This document shows positions 24,667 through 33,630 of a stretch of 53,219 nucleotides of DNA, one piece after another. Made by a program: the position numbers and the translations under genes. How positions within the stretch are numbered: the stretch's first letter is position 1; every line of letters begins with the position of its first letter. This DNA is from an uncultured Clostridia bacterium (lineage in GTDB: Bacteria > Bacillota > Clostridia > Oscillospirales > Oscillospiraceae), in assembly GCA_930990965.1 (NCBI GenBank), contig CAKNRQ010000012.1, positions 1-53,219 on the forward strand, written 5' to 3'. Below the pieces are notes generated by a model. The model worked only from the letters and a program-made list of their open reading frames with translations, was not told where the DNA came from and ran no database searches.

Positions 24667-26103
24667 ATGGACAAGACTTATGAAAAACTGCTGAGGTCAG
24701 GCATAGACCTCGCTCCGCTCGGCGTGGAGCAGGGCGAGAACGAGACCTACTTCTGCACGCCGCGTGGGGCCAGCTTTATAGGCTGGGAGGGCGTGGACGG
24801 CATACACTACTGCTTCGTGCGAGGCTATGGGCCCGTGGTGTTCGCCGTGAGCCCCATGAACTCGGAGCCGGACTATGTCCACGCCGTGGCGAGGGACTTT
24901 GCGGACTTCCTGCGCCTGCTGCTTGCCTGCGGCCATGGCTCGGCCATAGAGCAGTGCTGGAACTGGGACCGGCAGCAGTTTGACGCCTTCCTCGCCGAAA
25001 ATCCGGCCACGGATGAGGCCTGCGCCGTAATGGACCAGATACGCGAAAAACTCGCGCTCGAGCCGATGGACGACCCCTGGGGCTATATACACGAGCTGCA
25101 GGCGGGCTTCGACTACGGCAGGATAAAATACTCCGACCCCGAAGCCATACCCTCATCTGAGCCCGGCGAGACTAAGGAGTGGGTGGTGCGCTACGGCTTT
25201 GGCCGCGAAAAGCCCGGAATTGAGATACCGGTCAACGCCCGCTTCAACTGGGCCGGGCGCGATGTGCGCATACCGGCGGTGTATTCCTTTGCAAAGGGGC
25301 TTGTTGTTGACGTGGCGATGGCGACGGACACGCAGACCATGCGGGATTTCCTGGCCAAGTGGGCGCCCGGCGGCCGGGCACGTTACAGCGACTTCAACAA
25401 GCTTGACCGCATGCGCATAAAGCATGAGAACCCGACAAGCTTTCTCTTTAAAGTGACGGCCATTGTGAACGGACGCGAGCTGCACTGCGAGTCGGCGAGC
25501 GGCAGCGGATGGGCGCCCATAGAGGGCTGGGAGGACAAGGGCGCCCGCGACTGGGTGGAGCATTACGGCCTCGAAGAGGACCGCTGCTGGCAGTTTTCGC
25601 GCATACGCTTCCCCTGGAAGCGCCGCATGGAGGTGAAAACCCTCTCGGCCAGGCTCTCGGCAGAGACGGCGAAGATACCCGGCGAGCCCTTCACCGTCTC
25701 CGGGGCGGGTGAGACCGTAGCGCTCACAAACCCCGAGACGGGTAAGCGCTATGAGCTGACGGTCACGGAATACGTCCCGCTGACGCTCGACACAGAGAAC
25801 ATGGACGAGAAGTGGGAGTACCCGACGCGCTACATGTCCGTGGAGTACACGCTCGCGCCGGACGCGAAGGAGCAGGAGGTATATCTCGCCGACGTATCCG
25901 AGGGCGACAAACCGCGCCGCAGGCAGACCCCCGACGGATTTTATCCGACTGCGACTGTGGCCATCTTTGCAATGATGCGCTCCGACGCGGAGGGGTGTCA
26001 CTCGAGCGCGTCATCTTTCTATTTTGAGCCGCCGGAGAGCGTGACGTGGGCGCCGGTATTCCGCTTGCAGCCCTGGGACGATTTTGAGATACGGCTGATA
26101 TGA
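24667..26103 (+). CDS. conserved-type hypothetical protein (478 aa)
   Basis: Starts MDKTYEKLLRSGIDLAPLG behind CGGAGGG. An extended -10 (TGC-TATACT, 24633-24641) lies just upstream. There is no signal peptide or membrane segment. Residues 1-150 (ASFIGWEGVDGIHYCFVRGYGPVVFAVSP, FADFLRLLLACG) recall the compact SMI1/KNR4-like fold but without a firm signature. The remainder is beta-rich with many Trp and Tyr (WVVRYGFGREKPGIEIP; TGKRYELTVTEYVPL). It lies between the SLH gene and the liv operon and is transcribed alone, ended by the hairpin at 26110. I cannot assign a function. Confidence 0.6.
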   Translation: MDKTYEKLLRSGIDLAPLGVEQGENETYFCTPRGASFIGWEGVDGIHYCFVRGYGPVVFAVSPMNSEPDYVHAVARDFADFLRLLLACGHGSAIEQCWNWDRQQFDAFLAENPATDEACAVMDQIREKLALEPMDDPWGYIHELQAGFDYGRIKYSDPEAIPSSEPGETKEWVVRYGFGREKPGIEIPVNARFNWAGRDVRIPAVYSFAKGLVVDVAMATDTQTMRDFLAKWAPGGRARYSDFNKLDRMRIKHENPTSFLFKVTAIVNGRELHCESASGSGWAPIEGWEDKGARDWVEHYGLEEDRCWQFSRIRFPWKRRMEVKTLSARLSAETAKIPGEPFTVSGAGETVALTNPETGKRYELTVTEYVPLTLDTENMDEKWEYPTRYMSVEYTLAPDAKEQEVYLADVSEGDKPRRRQTPDGFYPTATVAIFAMMRSDAEGCHSSASSFYFEPPESVTWAPVFRLQPWDDFEIRLI

Positions 26104-26109
26104 AACACA

Positions 26110-26144
26110 AGGCCCCGCCGGCAATGACTTGACCGGCGGGGCCT
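26110..26144. terminator. hairpin between convergent genes
   Basis: A twelve-base-pair perfect stem (AGGCCCCGCCGG / CCGGCGGGGCCT). It lacks a long T run on either side but stands between two convergent stops. Confidence 0.75.
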
Positions 26145-26160
26145 CTAGGAAAATGGAGGT

Positions 26161-26808
26161 TTATTTTTTCTTGTTGGCGTTTATCTTGAACATGACGTCC
26201 AGATTGCTGATAATGATGTCGGCGGCCTCTTCCAGCGGGTGCATGGATGTGTCCACACTGATGTCGAAATGCGAGGCGTCGCGCCAGTCCGAACCGGTGT
26301 AGCGCTTGTAGTAGTCGGCGCGTTTCTTGTCGGTGGTCAGAACATGGCGGCGCACTTCAGCTTCGCTCTTCTGCGGCAGAATGAACATCTGCTGCTTTAT
26401 CCTCGCCTCAAGCGGGGCGTGGACAAAGACGCGCAGGACGTTGTGCCTGTCACGCAGCAGGTAGTCGGCGCAGCGCCCGACAATCACGCAGTTTTCGTTG
26501 CTGGCGAGCTCCTTGATTATCTCTGCCTGGAAGGTGAATAGGTTCAGATCGCTGGTGAACTCGTCGCTGTCTGGCGGCAGGAGCTTGCCAGTGTAGACTT
26601 TGCTCGCGGCGTTGAAGATTTTGCGGCGGTGTACGTCCTCGTCTGCGGCGCCGAAGAGCTCTTCGGAGATGCCGCTGCGGTCAGAGGCCAGGCGAAGGAG
26701 CTTGTAGTCGTAGAAGGCTATGCCCAGCCTGTCGGCAACAATTTTGCCGACCTTGTTGCCCTGCGAGCCGTGCTCGCGCGCGATGGTGATAACGTAGTTG
26801 TCTGCCAT
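26161..26808 (-). CDS. cytidylate kinase-like family protein (paralogue 2)
   Basis: A 215-residue protein starting MADNYVITIAREHGSQGNKVGKIVADRLG, with AGGGGGAG just upstream. It is the same family as the gene at 4722: P-loop region GSQGNK, YDYKLLRLAS, the core CVIVGRCADYLLRDRHNVLRVFVHA and the helix TTDKKRADYYKRYTG. It lies 19 bases after livF and reads in the same direction, so it is probably the last gene of the liv operon; why a nucleotide-kinase-like protein travels with an amino acid transporter is unclear. Confidence 0.85.
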   Translation of the reverse strand: MADNYVITIAREHGSQGNKVGKIVADRLGIAFYDYKLLRLASDRSGISEELFGAADEDVHRRKIFNAASKVYTGKLLPPDSDEFTSDLNLFTFQAEIIKELASNENCVIVGRCADYLLRDRHNVLRVFVHAPLEARIKQQMFILPQKSEAEVRRHVLTTDKKRADYYKRYTGSDWRDASHFDISVDTSMHPLEEAADIIISNLDVMFKINANKKK

Positions 26809-26827
26809 CTTTCTCCCCCTTTTGATA

Positions 26828-27541
26828 TCAGGCGCCCAGGTAGGCGCGGCGAACTTTGTCGTCGTGGAGCAGGTCCTGGGCCTTGCCGGACATGGAGATG
26901 AGTCCGGTCTCAAGCACGTAGGCCCTGTCGGAGATGGACAGGGCCATCTTCGCGTTCTGCTCCACGAGCAATATGGTTATGCCGTCGGAGTGCAGGGTCT
27001 TTATCATGGAGAAAATTTCTTTGACCAGGATGGGCGAGAGACCCATGCTGGGCTCGTCGAGCAGCAGCATCTTGGGCTCGGTCATAAGCGCGCGGCCCAT
27101 GGCCAGCATCTGCTGTTCGCCGCCGGAGAGCGTGCCGGCGAGCTGCCGCGAGCGCTCGGCCAGGCGCGGGAAGTGAGCATACACGCGCTCGAGCTGCCGC
27201 TTGATTTTCGCCTTGTCCCTGACTATGTAGGCGCCCATCGCAAGGTTCTCCTCAACGGTCATTCGCGCAAATACGTGTCTGCCCTCCGGCACGTGGGCAA
27301 GGCCGATTTCTATTATCTTGTTAGGTGCAATCTTGCGCAGATCGGTGCCGTCGAGCGTGATACTTCCGCTCTCGGCCGGGACGAGGCCGCTTATGGTGTG
27401 CAGCGTGGTGGTCTTGCCGGCGCCGTTGGCGCCGATAAGGCTGACGAGCTCGCCGTCGTTGACTTCGAGCGAAATGCCCTTTATGGCGCGGACAGCGCCG
27501 TAGGAGACATGGAGGTCCTCAATTTTAAGCAAGGTTCTCAC
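26828..27541 (-). CDS. livF: branched-chain amino acid ABC transporter ATPase LivF
   Basis: About 237 residues from GTG 27541, the length of E. coli LivF; TTG 27532 is an alternative start. ABC motifs: Walker A GANGAGKTT, Q-loop region, signature LSGGEQQM, Walker B MLLLDEPSMGLSP, H-loop LLVEQN. The start of the family (LLKIEDLHVSYGAVRAIKGISLEV) is intact. With LivG it powers the LivHM channel. The start lies inside the end of livG, as expected for coupled genes. Confidence 0.93.
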   Translation of the reverse strand: MRTLLKIEDLHVSYGAVRAIKGISLEVNDGELVSLIGANGAGKTTTLHTISGLVPAESGSITLDGTDLRKIAPNKIIEIGLAHVPEGRHVFARMTVEENLAMGAYIVRDKAKIKRQLERVYAHFPRLAERSRQLAGTLSGGEQQMLAMGRALMTEPKMLLLDEPSMGLSPILVKEIFSMIKTLHSDGITILLVEQNAKMALSISDRAYVLETGLISMSGKAQDLLHDDKVRRAYLGA

Positions 27542-28340
27542 CGTCCTCTCCGTCGTCGTTCTCACCGAGGTACGCCGTTATGACGCGCGGGTTGTTGGCT
27601 ATCTCTTCCGGGCCGCCCTCGGCTATGGTCTGGCCGTAGTCGAGGACCGTGATGCGCTCGCAGAGCTTCATGACCAGGCTCATGTCGTGCTCTATGAGCA
27701 GTATGGCTATGCCGAAGCGCTCGCGCACTATGCTGATGCACTCCACAAGCTCGGCGGTCTCAGTGGGGTTCATGCCGGCTGCGGGTTCGTCCAGCAGCAG
27801 GACTTTCATGTCCGTGGCCAGGGCGCGGGCTATCTCGAGCTTGCGCTGCGCGCCGTAGGGCAGGCTGCTGGCAGATTGATTGGCAAACTCCTTGAGGTTA
27901 AAGATATCGAGCAGCTCCAGCGCCCTCTCCTCCATGGCCGCCTCGGCCTTCCAATAGGCCGGGGTGCGGAAGAGGGCCGCGCCCATGCGGTACTTGATGT
28001 CTTTGGCAAAGGCCGCCTTGACGTTGTCAATGACGCTCATCTGTTTGAAGAGTCGTATGTTCTGGAAGGTGCGGGCAATGCCGGCGGCCACGAACTGGTG
28101 GGTCTTTTTGCCGTTGAGCACCTCGCCGTTGAGCAGTACGCTGCCCTCAGTGGGCACGTATACGCCGGTCAGCAGGTTGAAAACCGTGGTTTTGCCTGCG
28201 CCGTTGGGGCCGATAAGCCCGGCCAGCTCTCCCTTGTAGAGCTTGATATTGAAATCCTGCACGGCCTTCAGGCCGCCGAAGGATATTCCCAGGCCCCTCG
28301 TCTCGAGGACAGGGGTGTCTTCGCGTTTGACTTCACTCAT
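27525..28340 (-). CDS. livG: branched-chain amino acid ABC transporter ATPase LivG
   Basis: A 271-residue ATPase. Walker A GPNGAGKTT, the LivG-specific segment GIARTFQNIRLFKQMSVIDNV, signature LPYGAQRKLEIARAL, Walker B VLLLDEPAAGMNPTE and H-loop LLIEHDM are all present. The last ten residues are unusually acidic (ENDDGEDGE). It overlaps livM by four bases and livF by 17. Confidence 0.94.
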   Translation of the reverse strand: MSEVKREDTPVLETRGLGISFGGLKAVQDFNIKLYKGELAGLIGPNGAGKTTVFNLLTGVYVPTEGSVLLNGEVLNGKKTHQFVAAGIARTFQNIRLFKQMSVIDNVKAAFAKDIKYRMGAALFRTPAYWKAEAAMEERALELLDIFNLKEFANQSASSLPYGAQRKLEIARALATDMKVLLLDEPAAGMNPTETAELVECISIVRERFGIAILLIEHDMSLVMKLCERITVLDYGQTIAEGGPEEIANNPRVITAYLGENDDGEDGENLA

Positions 28341-29491
28341 TGAGCCGCAGCCTCCTTTCCCTCGGGCTTGGCTTTCTTTTTGCCGCCCAGGCCCTTTATC
28401 CAGCGCACAAATTCTCCCGGCGTGCGCAGCAGCGAGAATTCATAGGTGCCGAAGATGCCCTTGGGACGGAACATGATGATTATAACGAGCACAATGGCGT
28501 AGACCAGCATCGGGTAAGTAAAGACGCCCTGGATGAATCCGGGCAGGCTGCTGACCCAGGAGCCGTTGGCTATCTGGTAGTTGAGTACAAACATGATAAC
28601 CGCACTGACGATGCTGCCGGTGAGGCTGCCCATGCCCCCGAGGACGACCATGACGACGACGAAGGTAGAGTTTAGTATGGAGCCGTTCGTGAAGGAGAAA
28701 CTCGCCGTAGAGAGAGTGGAGTTCGAGCAGGCGTAGAGTGCGCCGGCAATGCCCGCGAAGAAGGCAGAAAAGGCGAATGTCAGCACTTTGTAATAGCCGG
28801 TGTTGATGCCGGCGGCACTGGCGGCAATCTCGTCGTCGCGTATGGCGCGCACCGCGCGGCCGTACTTGGAACGGATGAACATGAACATCAGAGCCACGCA
28901 GATTATCGTGACAGCCAGGGCAACCCAAAGATATGTCACTTTGGCCGTGGTGCCGAAGCCGAGGCCGTTCTGATAGAGCGAGGAACTGGCCACGCCTTCT
29001 GCCAGGCCGTTCTGGCCGGCGAAGGGAAGATTGTTGATGACATTGACGATGATGAGGCCGAAGCCCAGCGTTATGATGGCCAGATAGTCGCCCTTGAGGC
29101 GCAGTGCCGGAATACCAACCAGCACGCCGAACATGGCAGCGAGAACGCCTGCGCAGATGACGCACAAAAACAGAATCAGAACGAACACAATGCCGCTCTT
29201 TTCGTCGTAGACGCCCGCGCGCTGGAAGGCGAGGCTTATTAGCGCGGCGGTGTAGGCGCCTATCGCCATGAAACCACAGTGCCCCAGCGAGAGCTGGCCC
29301 ATGAATCCCAGCACGAGGTTTAGGCTGGCGGCCAGGATGATGAGATAGCAGCACTGCCAGATGCTGGGCGTCAGTATTAGCTTGAAGTTGCTAACTTCGG
29401 AGAATACGTTGGCCAGTACCACGCACAGTATATATACGGCGACGAGAACGGCGGTGTTGACCAAGTAGCCGCGGCGAATTGTCTTTTTCAT
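28337..29491 (-). CDS. livM: branched-chain amino acid ABC permease LivM
   Basis: A 384-residue membrane protein with about ten hydrophobic segments. Family marks include SLNLVLGFMGQLSLGHCGFMAIGAY, LRLKGDYLAIITLGFG and the coupling-helix region RSKYGRAVRAIRDDEIAASAAGIN. The C-terminal tail is Lys-rich and cytoplasmic. It forms the channel with LivH, with which it overlaps by four bases. Confidence 0.94.
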   Translation of the reverse strand: MKKTIRRGYLVNTAVLVAVYILCVVLANVFSEVSNFKLILTPSIWQCCYLIILAASLNLVLGFMGQLSLGHCGFMAIGAYTAALISLAFQRAGVYDEKSGIVFVLILFLCVICAGVLAAMFGVLVGIPALRLKGDYLAIITLGFGLIIVNVINNLPFAGQNGLAEGVASSSLYQNGLGFGTTAKVTYLWVALAVTIICVALMFMFIRSKYGRAVRAIRDDEIAASAAGINTGYYKVLTFAFSAFFAGIAGALYACSNSTLSTASFSFTNGSILNSTFVVVMVVLGGMGSLTGSIVSAVIMFVLNYQIANGSWVSSLPGFIQGVFTYPMLVYAIVLVIIIMFRPKGIFGTYEFSLLRTPGEFVRWIKGLGGKKKAKPEGKEAAAQ

Positions 29492-30384
29492 ACTTTCTCA
29501 CCCACGTTCTTTCCGAGTATTCCGGCGGGCTTTATCAGCAGCACGATGATGAGGATGAGGAACACAAAGGTGTCCGTCAGGCTGGAACTGATATAGGCCG
29601 TGGAGAAACTCTCGACAAGGCCGATCACGAGACCGCCGAGCATGGCGCCGGGCACAATGCCGATGCCGCCCACGACGGCCGCGACGAAGGCCTTCAGGCC
29701 CAGCAGTGAGCCGATGGTCGTGTAGACGCTCGGATACTGCGCTATGTACATGAGCGCGGCCACGGCGGCAAGGCCGGAGCCAATCGCAAAAGTGGTGAGG
29801 ACGGTTTTGTTGACGCTTATACCCATGAGTATGGCGGCGCTCTTGTCCTCGGATACGCAGCGCATGGCGCGGCCCATCTTGGTCTTCTGCGTGAAGACAT
29901 AGAGCAGCAGCATGACGACGGCGCTGACGGCGATGGTGTAGATAGTCGTATAGTCGAGCGTCACGCCCGCTACACGAAAGCCGCCGCTTTCAAAGAAAGT
30001 GCCCGCGACCATCGGGTTCGGGCCTATGGCCGGGATGGCCTGGGCCAGATTTTCGAGGAAGAGGCTCATCGCTATGGCCGTTATCAGAGCGGTCATATTG
30101 GTGCCCTTCTTGCGAACGGGCCGGTAGGCGATGAGCTCCACGCCCACGCCTACAAGCGCGCAGACGAGGATGGCGATAATCACGGCCATCCAGGCGGGCA
30201 TGCCCGCGGCCGTCATCAGCGGCACGGTGAAGATAAGCGTGTAGCCGCCGACCATGATGAAGTCGCCGTGCGCGAAGTTTATAAGCCTTATGATGCCGTA
30301 CACCATTGTGTAGCCCAGGGCAATAAGGGCGTAAACGCTCCCGAGCCTCAGGCCCACGAACAGGGTCTGCAGGAATTCACCCAT
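29488..30384 (-). CDS. livH: branched-chain amino acid ABC permease LivH
   Basis: A 298-residue membrane protein with eight or so hydrophobic segments. Characteristic stretches: GSVYALIALGYTMVYGIIRLINFAHGD, the coupling region KTKMGRAMRCVSEDKSAAILMGI and GLKAFVAAVVGGIGIVPGAMLGG. AAAGGTTGAG lies before ATG 30384. It follows livJ after an 88-base gap that contains a stable hairpin. Confidence 0.94.
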   Translation of the reverse strand: MGEFLQTLFVGLRLGSVYALIALGYTMVYGIIRLINFAHGDFIMVGGYTLIFTVPLMTAAGMPAWMAVIIAILVCALVGVGVELIAYRPVRKKGTNMTALITAIAMSLFLENLAQAIPAIGPNPMVAGTFFESGGFRVAGVTLDYTTIYTIAVSAVVMLLLYVFTQKTKMGRAMRCVSEDKSAAILMGISVNKTVLTTFAIGSGLAAVAALMYIAQYPSVYTTIGSLLGLKAFVAAVVGGIGIVPGAMLGGLVIGLVESFSTAYISSSLTDTFVFLILIIVLLIKPAGILGKNVGEKV

Positions 30385-30419
30385 ATGATCTCAACCTTTC
30401 GTCGGAGTTGAATAAGTTT

Positions 30420-30450
30420 GGGGAGACGTCATCAGGCATGACGTCTCCCC
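30420..30450 (-). terminator. hairpin between livJ and livH
   Basis: A twelve-base-pair perfect stem (GGGGAGACGTCA / TGACGTCTCCCC, loop of seven). There is no T run on the reverse strand, so it probably works as a partial terminator or as a 3' block against decay, giving more binding protein than permease. Confidence 0.7.
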
Positions 30451-30472
30451 GGGATAGGGATGGGAGCGTTAT

Positions 30473-31702
30473 TCAGGCTATTTCATCAGAGGAGATGGTG
30501 GTCACCAGCTCGGTGCCCAGGCCATCAAGCCCGCCGACGGATTCGTCGTATGCAAAGCTGATTACCGCTGCGCCCTTGATCGGCGTGCCGGACTCGTCTA
30601 GGGTGAAGGTGCCGGTGACGCCCTCGTATGTAACTGAGGTGTCGGACAGCGCGTCGCGCACGGCGCTGGCCTCATCGGTGCCGGCGGTTTCAATCGCGGT
30701 CTGGAGCATCATCATGCAGTCGCTGGCGAGAGCGGCGAAGCACAGCGGGGTGGTGCCATAGAGCTCGCTGTAGGCGGTGACGTAGTCCTGGACGGCCGCG
30801 CTGGTGTCGCTCGGGTCGTAGTGGTTGGTGTAGATAACGTCGTTGAACGCACTGTAATCGGCGCCCTCGGAGACGTAGTCGAGCGCTCCGTCATAGCCGT
30901 CGGCGCCCATTATGATCCCATCGTATCCGGCGGCGCGGGCCTGGGTGACCAGGAACGGGCCTACCGCGTTGTAGTAGTATATCGCGTAGACCAGATCGAC
31001 GTCGGCGCTAGCCATCGCGGTGAACTGGTTGGTGAAGTCCTGAGCGTCCATTGTGGCGGTGCTCTGCTGCTCAACGACCTCTATTCCGCGCTCCTGGCAG
31101 GCAGAGATGAACGCGTTGACCAGGCCGGAGGAGTATGGGTCAGCACTGCAGGCAATGGTGCCGACTCTTGTTATACCGGCCTGCTCGACATAGGCCGCGG
31201 CGATACTGCCCTGTAGCGTGTCCTTGAAGCAGGCACGGAAGACGTAGTCATCCTCGGTGGTAATGTCGTCGGCGGTGGCGCTCGGGGTAATCAGCACGAC
31301 GCCTTCCTCGTTGGCGAGGTTCGTCAGCGCGCTGGTCGCGCCGGATGTGGCAGAGCCGATTATCAGCGTGACGCCCTGAGAGATAAGGTTGTTAAAGGCG
31401 TTCTGGGCCTCGGTAGCGTCGCCGCGGTCGTCCGTGGCAATGAGCTCAACCTGCCTGCCGAGGATGCCGCCGGCCTCGTTTATCTCGTCGATGGTCATCT
31501 GCAGGCCCTCGAGCATCGAGGTGCCGTAGGCCGCGTTGGAGCCGGTCTGCGGACCGATCATGCCAATCTTGATGGTGTCACCGGAAGCCTCTCCAGAGTC
31601 TCCACCGGAAGTCTCGGCGTCGGAGTCGGTCTCACTGCCGCAGGCGGCGAGGACGAACACCATGCACAGCGCAAGAAGCAGCGCCAGCAATTTCTTTTTC
31701 AT
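30473..31702 (-). CDS. livJ: branched-chain amino acid-binding lipoprotein LivJ/LivK (1)
   Basis: A 409-residue periplasmic-binding-type lipoprotein. Signal MKKKLLALLLALCMVFVLAACG with lipobox Cys about 21; then a Ser/Glu/Gly-rich linker; then the type I binding fold IKIGMIGPQTGSNAAYGTSML, VTLIIGSATSGATSALTNLANEEGV and GYDGALDYVSEGADYSAFNDVI. AAGGAGG precedes ATG. It is the first gene of livJHMGF and has a long structured leader (31703-31955). It is strongly similar to the orphan copy at 33631. Confidence 0.93.
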   Translation of the reverse strand: MKKKLLALLLALCMVFVLAACGSETDSDAETSGGDSGEASGDTIKIGMIGPQTGSNAAYGTSMLEGLQMTIDEINEAGGILGRQVELIATDDRGDATEAQNAFNNLISQGVTLIIGSATSGATSALTNLANEEGVVLITPSATADDITTEDDYVFRACFKDTLQGSIAAAYVEQAGITRVGTIACSADPYSSGLVNAFISACQERGIEVVEQQSTATMDAQDFTNQFTAMASADVDLVYAIYYYNAVGPFLVTQARAAGYDGIIMGADGYDGALDYVSEGADYSAFNDVIYTNHYDPSDTSAAVQDYVTAYSELYGTTPLCFAALASDCMMMLQTAIETAGTDEASAVRDALSDTSVTYEGVTGTFTLDESGTPIKGAAVISFAYDESVGGLDGLGTELVTTISSDEIA

Positions 31703-32030
31703 GATTTTTCCTCCTTCTGCTTTTCGTTGCGCCCTCCCTTATCCGTCAGGAGAGCGCACGAGCGGCGGTTCCCACTCGCCGCTATATTCCCCGGCTCCCA
31801 TTCCGGGGCTAAAAAACAGCCTTCCACAGCTGCTTTTTACAGAGATAGGCTAACCAGCAAGGTGCACTTCCATTTATTACCTTGAATTGGTTGCAAAAAA
31901 AGCGCAAAGACAGCGTATAATTTGCTTATATCTTAGCAGTACGCCTTTGCACTGTAAGGTCATTATAGTGCTTTAATCCGTTACTGTCAACTGTTTTAAA
32001 TGCCTAAAGATTACGCTCTTTTGCACAAGC
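31703..32030 (-). promoter_or_regulatory. livJ1 promoter with early terminator and three-hairpin leader
   Basis: Read on the reverse strand. Consensus promoter: TTGACA (31990-31985), 17-base spacer, TATAAT (31967-31962); start near 31955. At 31953-31901 a hairpin (AGTGCAAAG...CTTTGCGCT, extended by GCGTA/TACGC) is followed by six T (31900-31895), an intrinsic terminator beginning within three bases of the start. Downstream come three small hairpins with stems CCCCGG/CCGGGG, GCGGCG/CGCCGC and GCGCTCTCC/GGGAGGGCGC, with G-rich loops (ATGGGAG, GTGGGAA, CGGATAA), then AAGGAGG. The same elements precede the second livJ. Confidence 0.7.
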
Positions 32031-32164
32031 CATATACTTCAAATTACACAAATTGCACAATTTCACCTGTGATACAGCTCTGATACAACTCGGATGATAT
32101 TCGGATACAAGCGCGCGTTACACTTCTTTTCGACGCTGAAAAGCGCCGCGAAGGAGGTATAAAC

Positions 32165-33061
32165 ATGCACACAAAAGCTAAACGCACCGGACATGCCGGA
32201 GAGGTTATAGTTGTGGCCGCCCTGGCCCTGGCCGTTGCCATGATACTGCTGCTCACTACACCGATTTCTCCTGCGGCTGCCGAGACCGGAGCGCCTGACA
32301 CGGACGACCGCTTTTTCACGGATTTGGCGAACCGGATTGTACCCGGTATGAATCTGGGTGAGTGCGGCCCGGAGCAGGCGGGCGAGCTGCAGGCTTTGGC
32401 AGACAGCAGGCCGGAGGAGGCCGGACGGCTGAATTTTATGGCCGCACATGTGGAGATATACTCCGAGGAAGCAGTGCGCACGGCGCTGAAAAACCCGGAA
32501 AAGTTGGACTTTATTTTGATGCTGCCTTTTCAGACCCCGGATGACAGCGGATTGGATGCGCGGATAGACCTGACGGAAGGCATACCGTACATATCGCAGT
32601 TTGACAGCCGATGGGCTTATCACGCATATGGCAGCGGGGTGATAGGAATGACGGGCTGCGGCCCGACATGTCTGGCGATGGCTGTGGCCGGGTTGACCGG
32701 GAACGCGGACGCAAACCCGGCCCGCATAGCGGACTTCGCCGAGGCCAACGGATACTACGCCGCAGGTACCGGGACCATGTGGTCGCTGTTCACTGAGGGC
32801 GCAGCAGCCTTTGGGCTCGTGGGCAGCGAACTGCCGCTTGATGAGAACGTCATTCGCGCGGCTATAGACGGTGGTGTGGTAGTTGCCAGTATGCTCCCAG
32901 GTGATTTTACGGACACTGGGCACTTTATCGTAATATATGCCTATGACGGGCAGAACTTTCATGTGCATGATCCGAACAGCGCGGAACTCAGTTCGCGGAC
33001 CTGGAGCTACAGTGACCTGGCCGGGCAGATAGCGAATTTGTGGTCGCTGCGCGCCGCTTGA
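32165..33061 (+). CDS. secreted C39-like cysteine peptidase
   Basis: A 298-residue protein with GAAGGAGG before its ATG. The N-terminal membrane or signal segment (VIVVAALALAVAMILLLTTP) ends near AAAETGAP. The catalytic part, from about 145, matches the C39-like peptidase fold (Peptidase_C39_2): IPYISQFDSRWAYHAYG, then GMTGCGPTCLAMAVAG with the nucleophile Cys, then DTGHFIVIYAYDGQNFHVHDPNS with His and the Asp/Asn. It probably cleaves wall or secreted peptides outside the cell. It is monocistronic, divergent from livJ1. Confidence 0.83.
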   Translation: MHTKAKRTGHAGEVIVVAALALAVAMILLLTTPISPAAAETGAPDTDDRFFTDLANRIVPGMNLGECGPEQAGELQALADSRPEEAGRLNFMAAHVEIYSEEAVRTALKNPEKLDFILMLPFQTPDDSGLDARIDLTEGIPYISQFDSRWAYHAYGSGVIGMTGCGPTCLAMAVAGLTGNADANPARIADFAEANGYYAAGTGTMWSLFTEGAAAFGLVGSELPLDENVIRAAIDGGVVVASMLPGDFTDTGHFIVIYAYDGQNFHVHDPNSAELSSRTWSYSDLAGQIANLWSLRAA

Positions 33062-33084
33062 GAAACACGCCGGTTCCGGCTTTG

Positions 33085-33113
33085 TTGTGTTAATTTTCAG
33101 GCTGTGGTATACT
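33085..33113 (+). promoter_or_regulatory. promoter of the CGGC gene
   Basis: TTGTGT (33085-33090), 17-base spacer, extended -10 TGG-TATACT (33108-33113). Confidence 0.5.
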
Positions 33114-33160
33114 GAAATGCAATAAAGCGCCGAATTGGGAGCGGAACGGAGGAAACGCAG

Positions 33161-33493
33161 ATGAAAGTGGGAATTATACGCTGCCAGCAAACGGAGGATT
33201 ATTGCCCGGGAACAGCGGATTTTCGCATGATTCGAGAGAAGCAAGGAGCTTTTGAGGGAATTGAAGAAGACATTGAAATCGTCGGATTTATCAACTGCGG
33301 TGGATGCCCGGCTAAGAAGGCGGTTTTGAGGGCGAGAGAATTGGTTAAACGCGGCGCGGATACGATTGCTTTTGCAAGCTGCATTCAGAAAGGCACTCCG
33401 ATTGGTTATCCCTGCCCATTTGCCAGAAAAATGAAAGAGTTAATTGCAAATGACCTGGGAAAGAGTGTGCAGTTCCTGGACTATACACATTAA
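33161..33493 (+). CDS. CGGC-domain metal-binding protein
   Basis: A 110-residue protein, CGGAGG before the ATG. It is named for the motif INCGGCPAKKAV at about residues 46-57; further Cys lie in RCQQTEDYCPGTADF and FASCIQKG and in YPCPFA, the set proposed to bind a metal in the CGGC family. The function is unknown. The gene is visibly richer in A and T and uses more AAA/GAA/ATT codons than its neighbours, which points to recent acquisition. Confidence 0.88.
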   Translation: MKVGIIRCQQTEDYCPGTADFRMIREKQGAFEGIEEDIEIVGFINCGGCPAKKAVLRARELVKRGADTIAFASCIQKGTPIGYPCPFARKMKELIANDLGKSVQFLDYTH

Positions 33494-33511
33494 GGCCGGC
33501 CGATAAGAAAA

Positions 33512-33547
33512 GGGCATGACCGCTTGGTGCGCGTCATGCCCCGTTTT
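33512..33547 (+). terminator. terminator of the CGGC gene
   Basis: A nine-base-pair perfect stem (GGGCATGAC / GTCATGCCC) followed by CGTTTTT. Confidence 0.88.
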
Positions 33548-33630
33548 TATGCTTTGCCAGTTACTTCGCCGCAGTCAAACCGCGTCTGCAGAACTGAAAT
33601 GCGATATTGGATTCTGCTTTGCCGGCCGCT

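Noticed and set aside
31720-31830. Known riboswitch class (guanidine, glycine, T-box) for the livJ hairpins
   Set aside because: No T-box sequence, no ACGR pair of loops and no tandem glycine aptamer; left as an unassigned leader.
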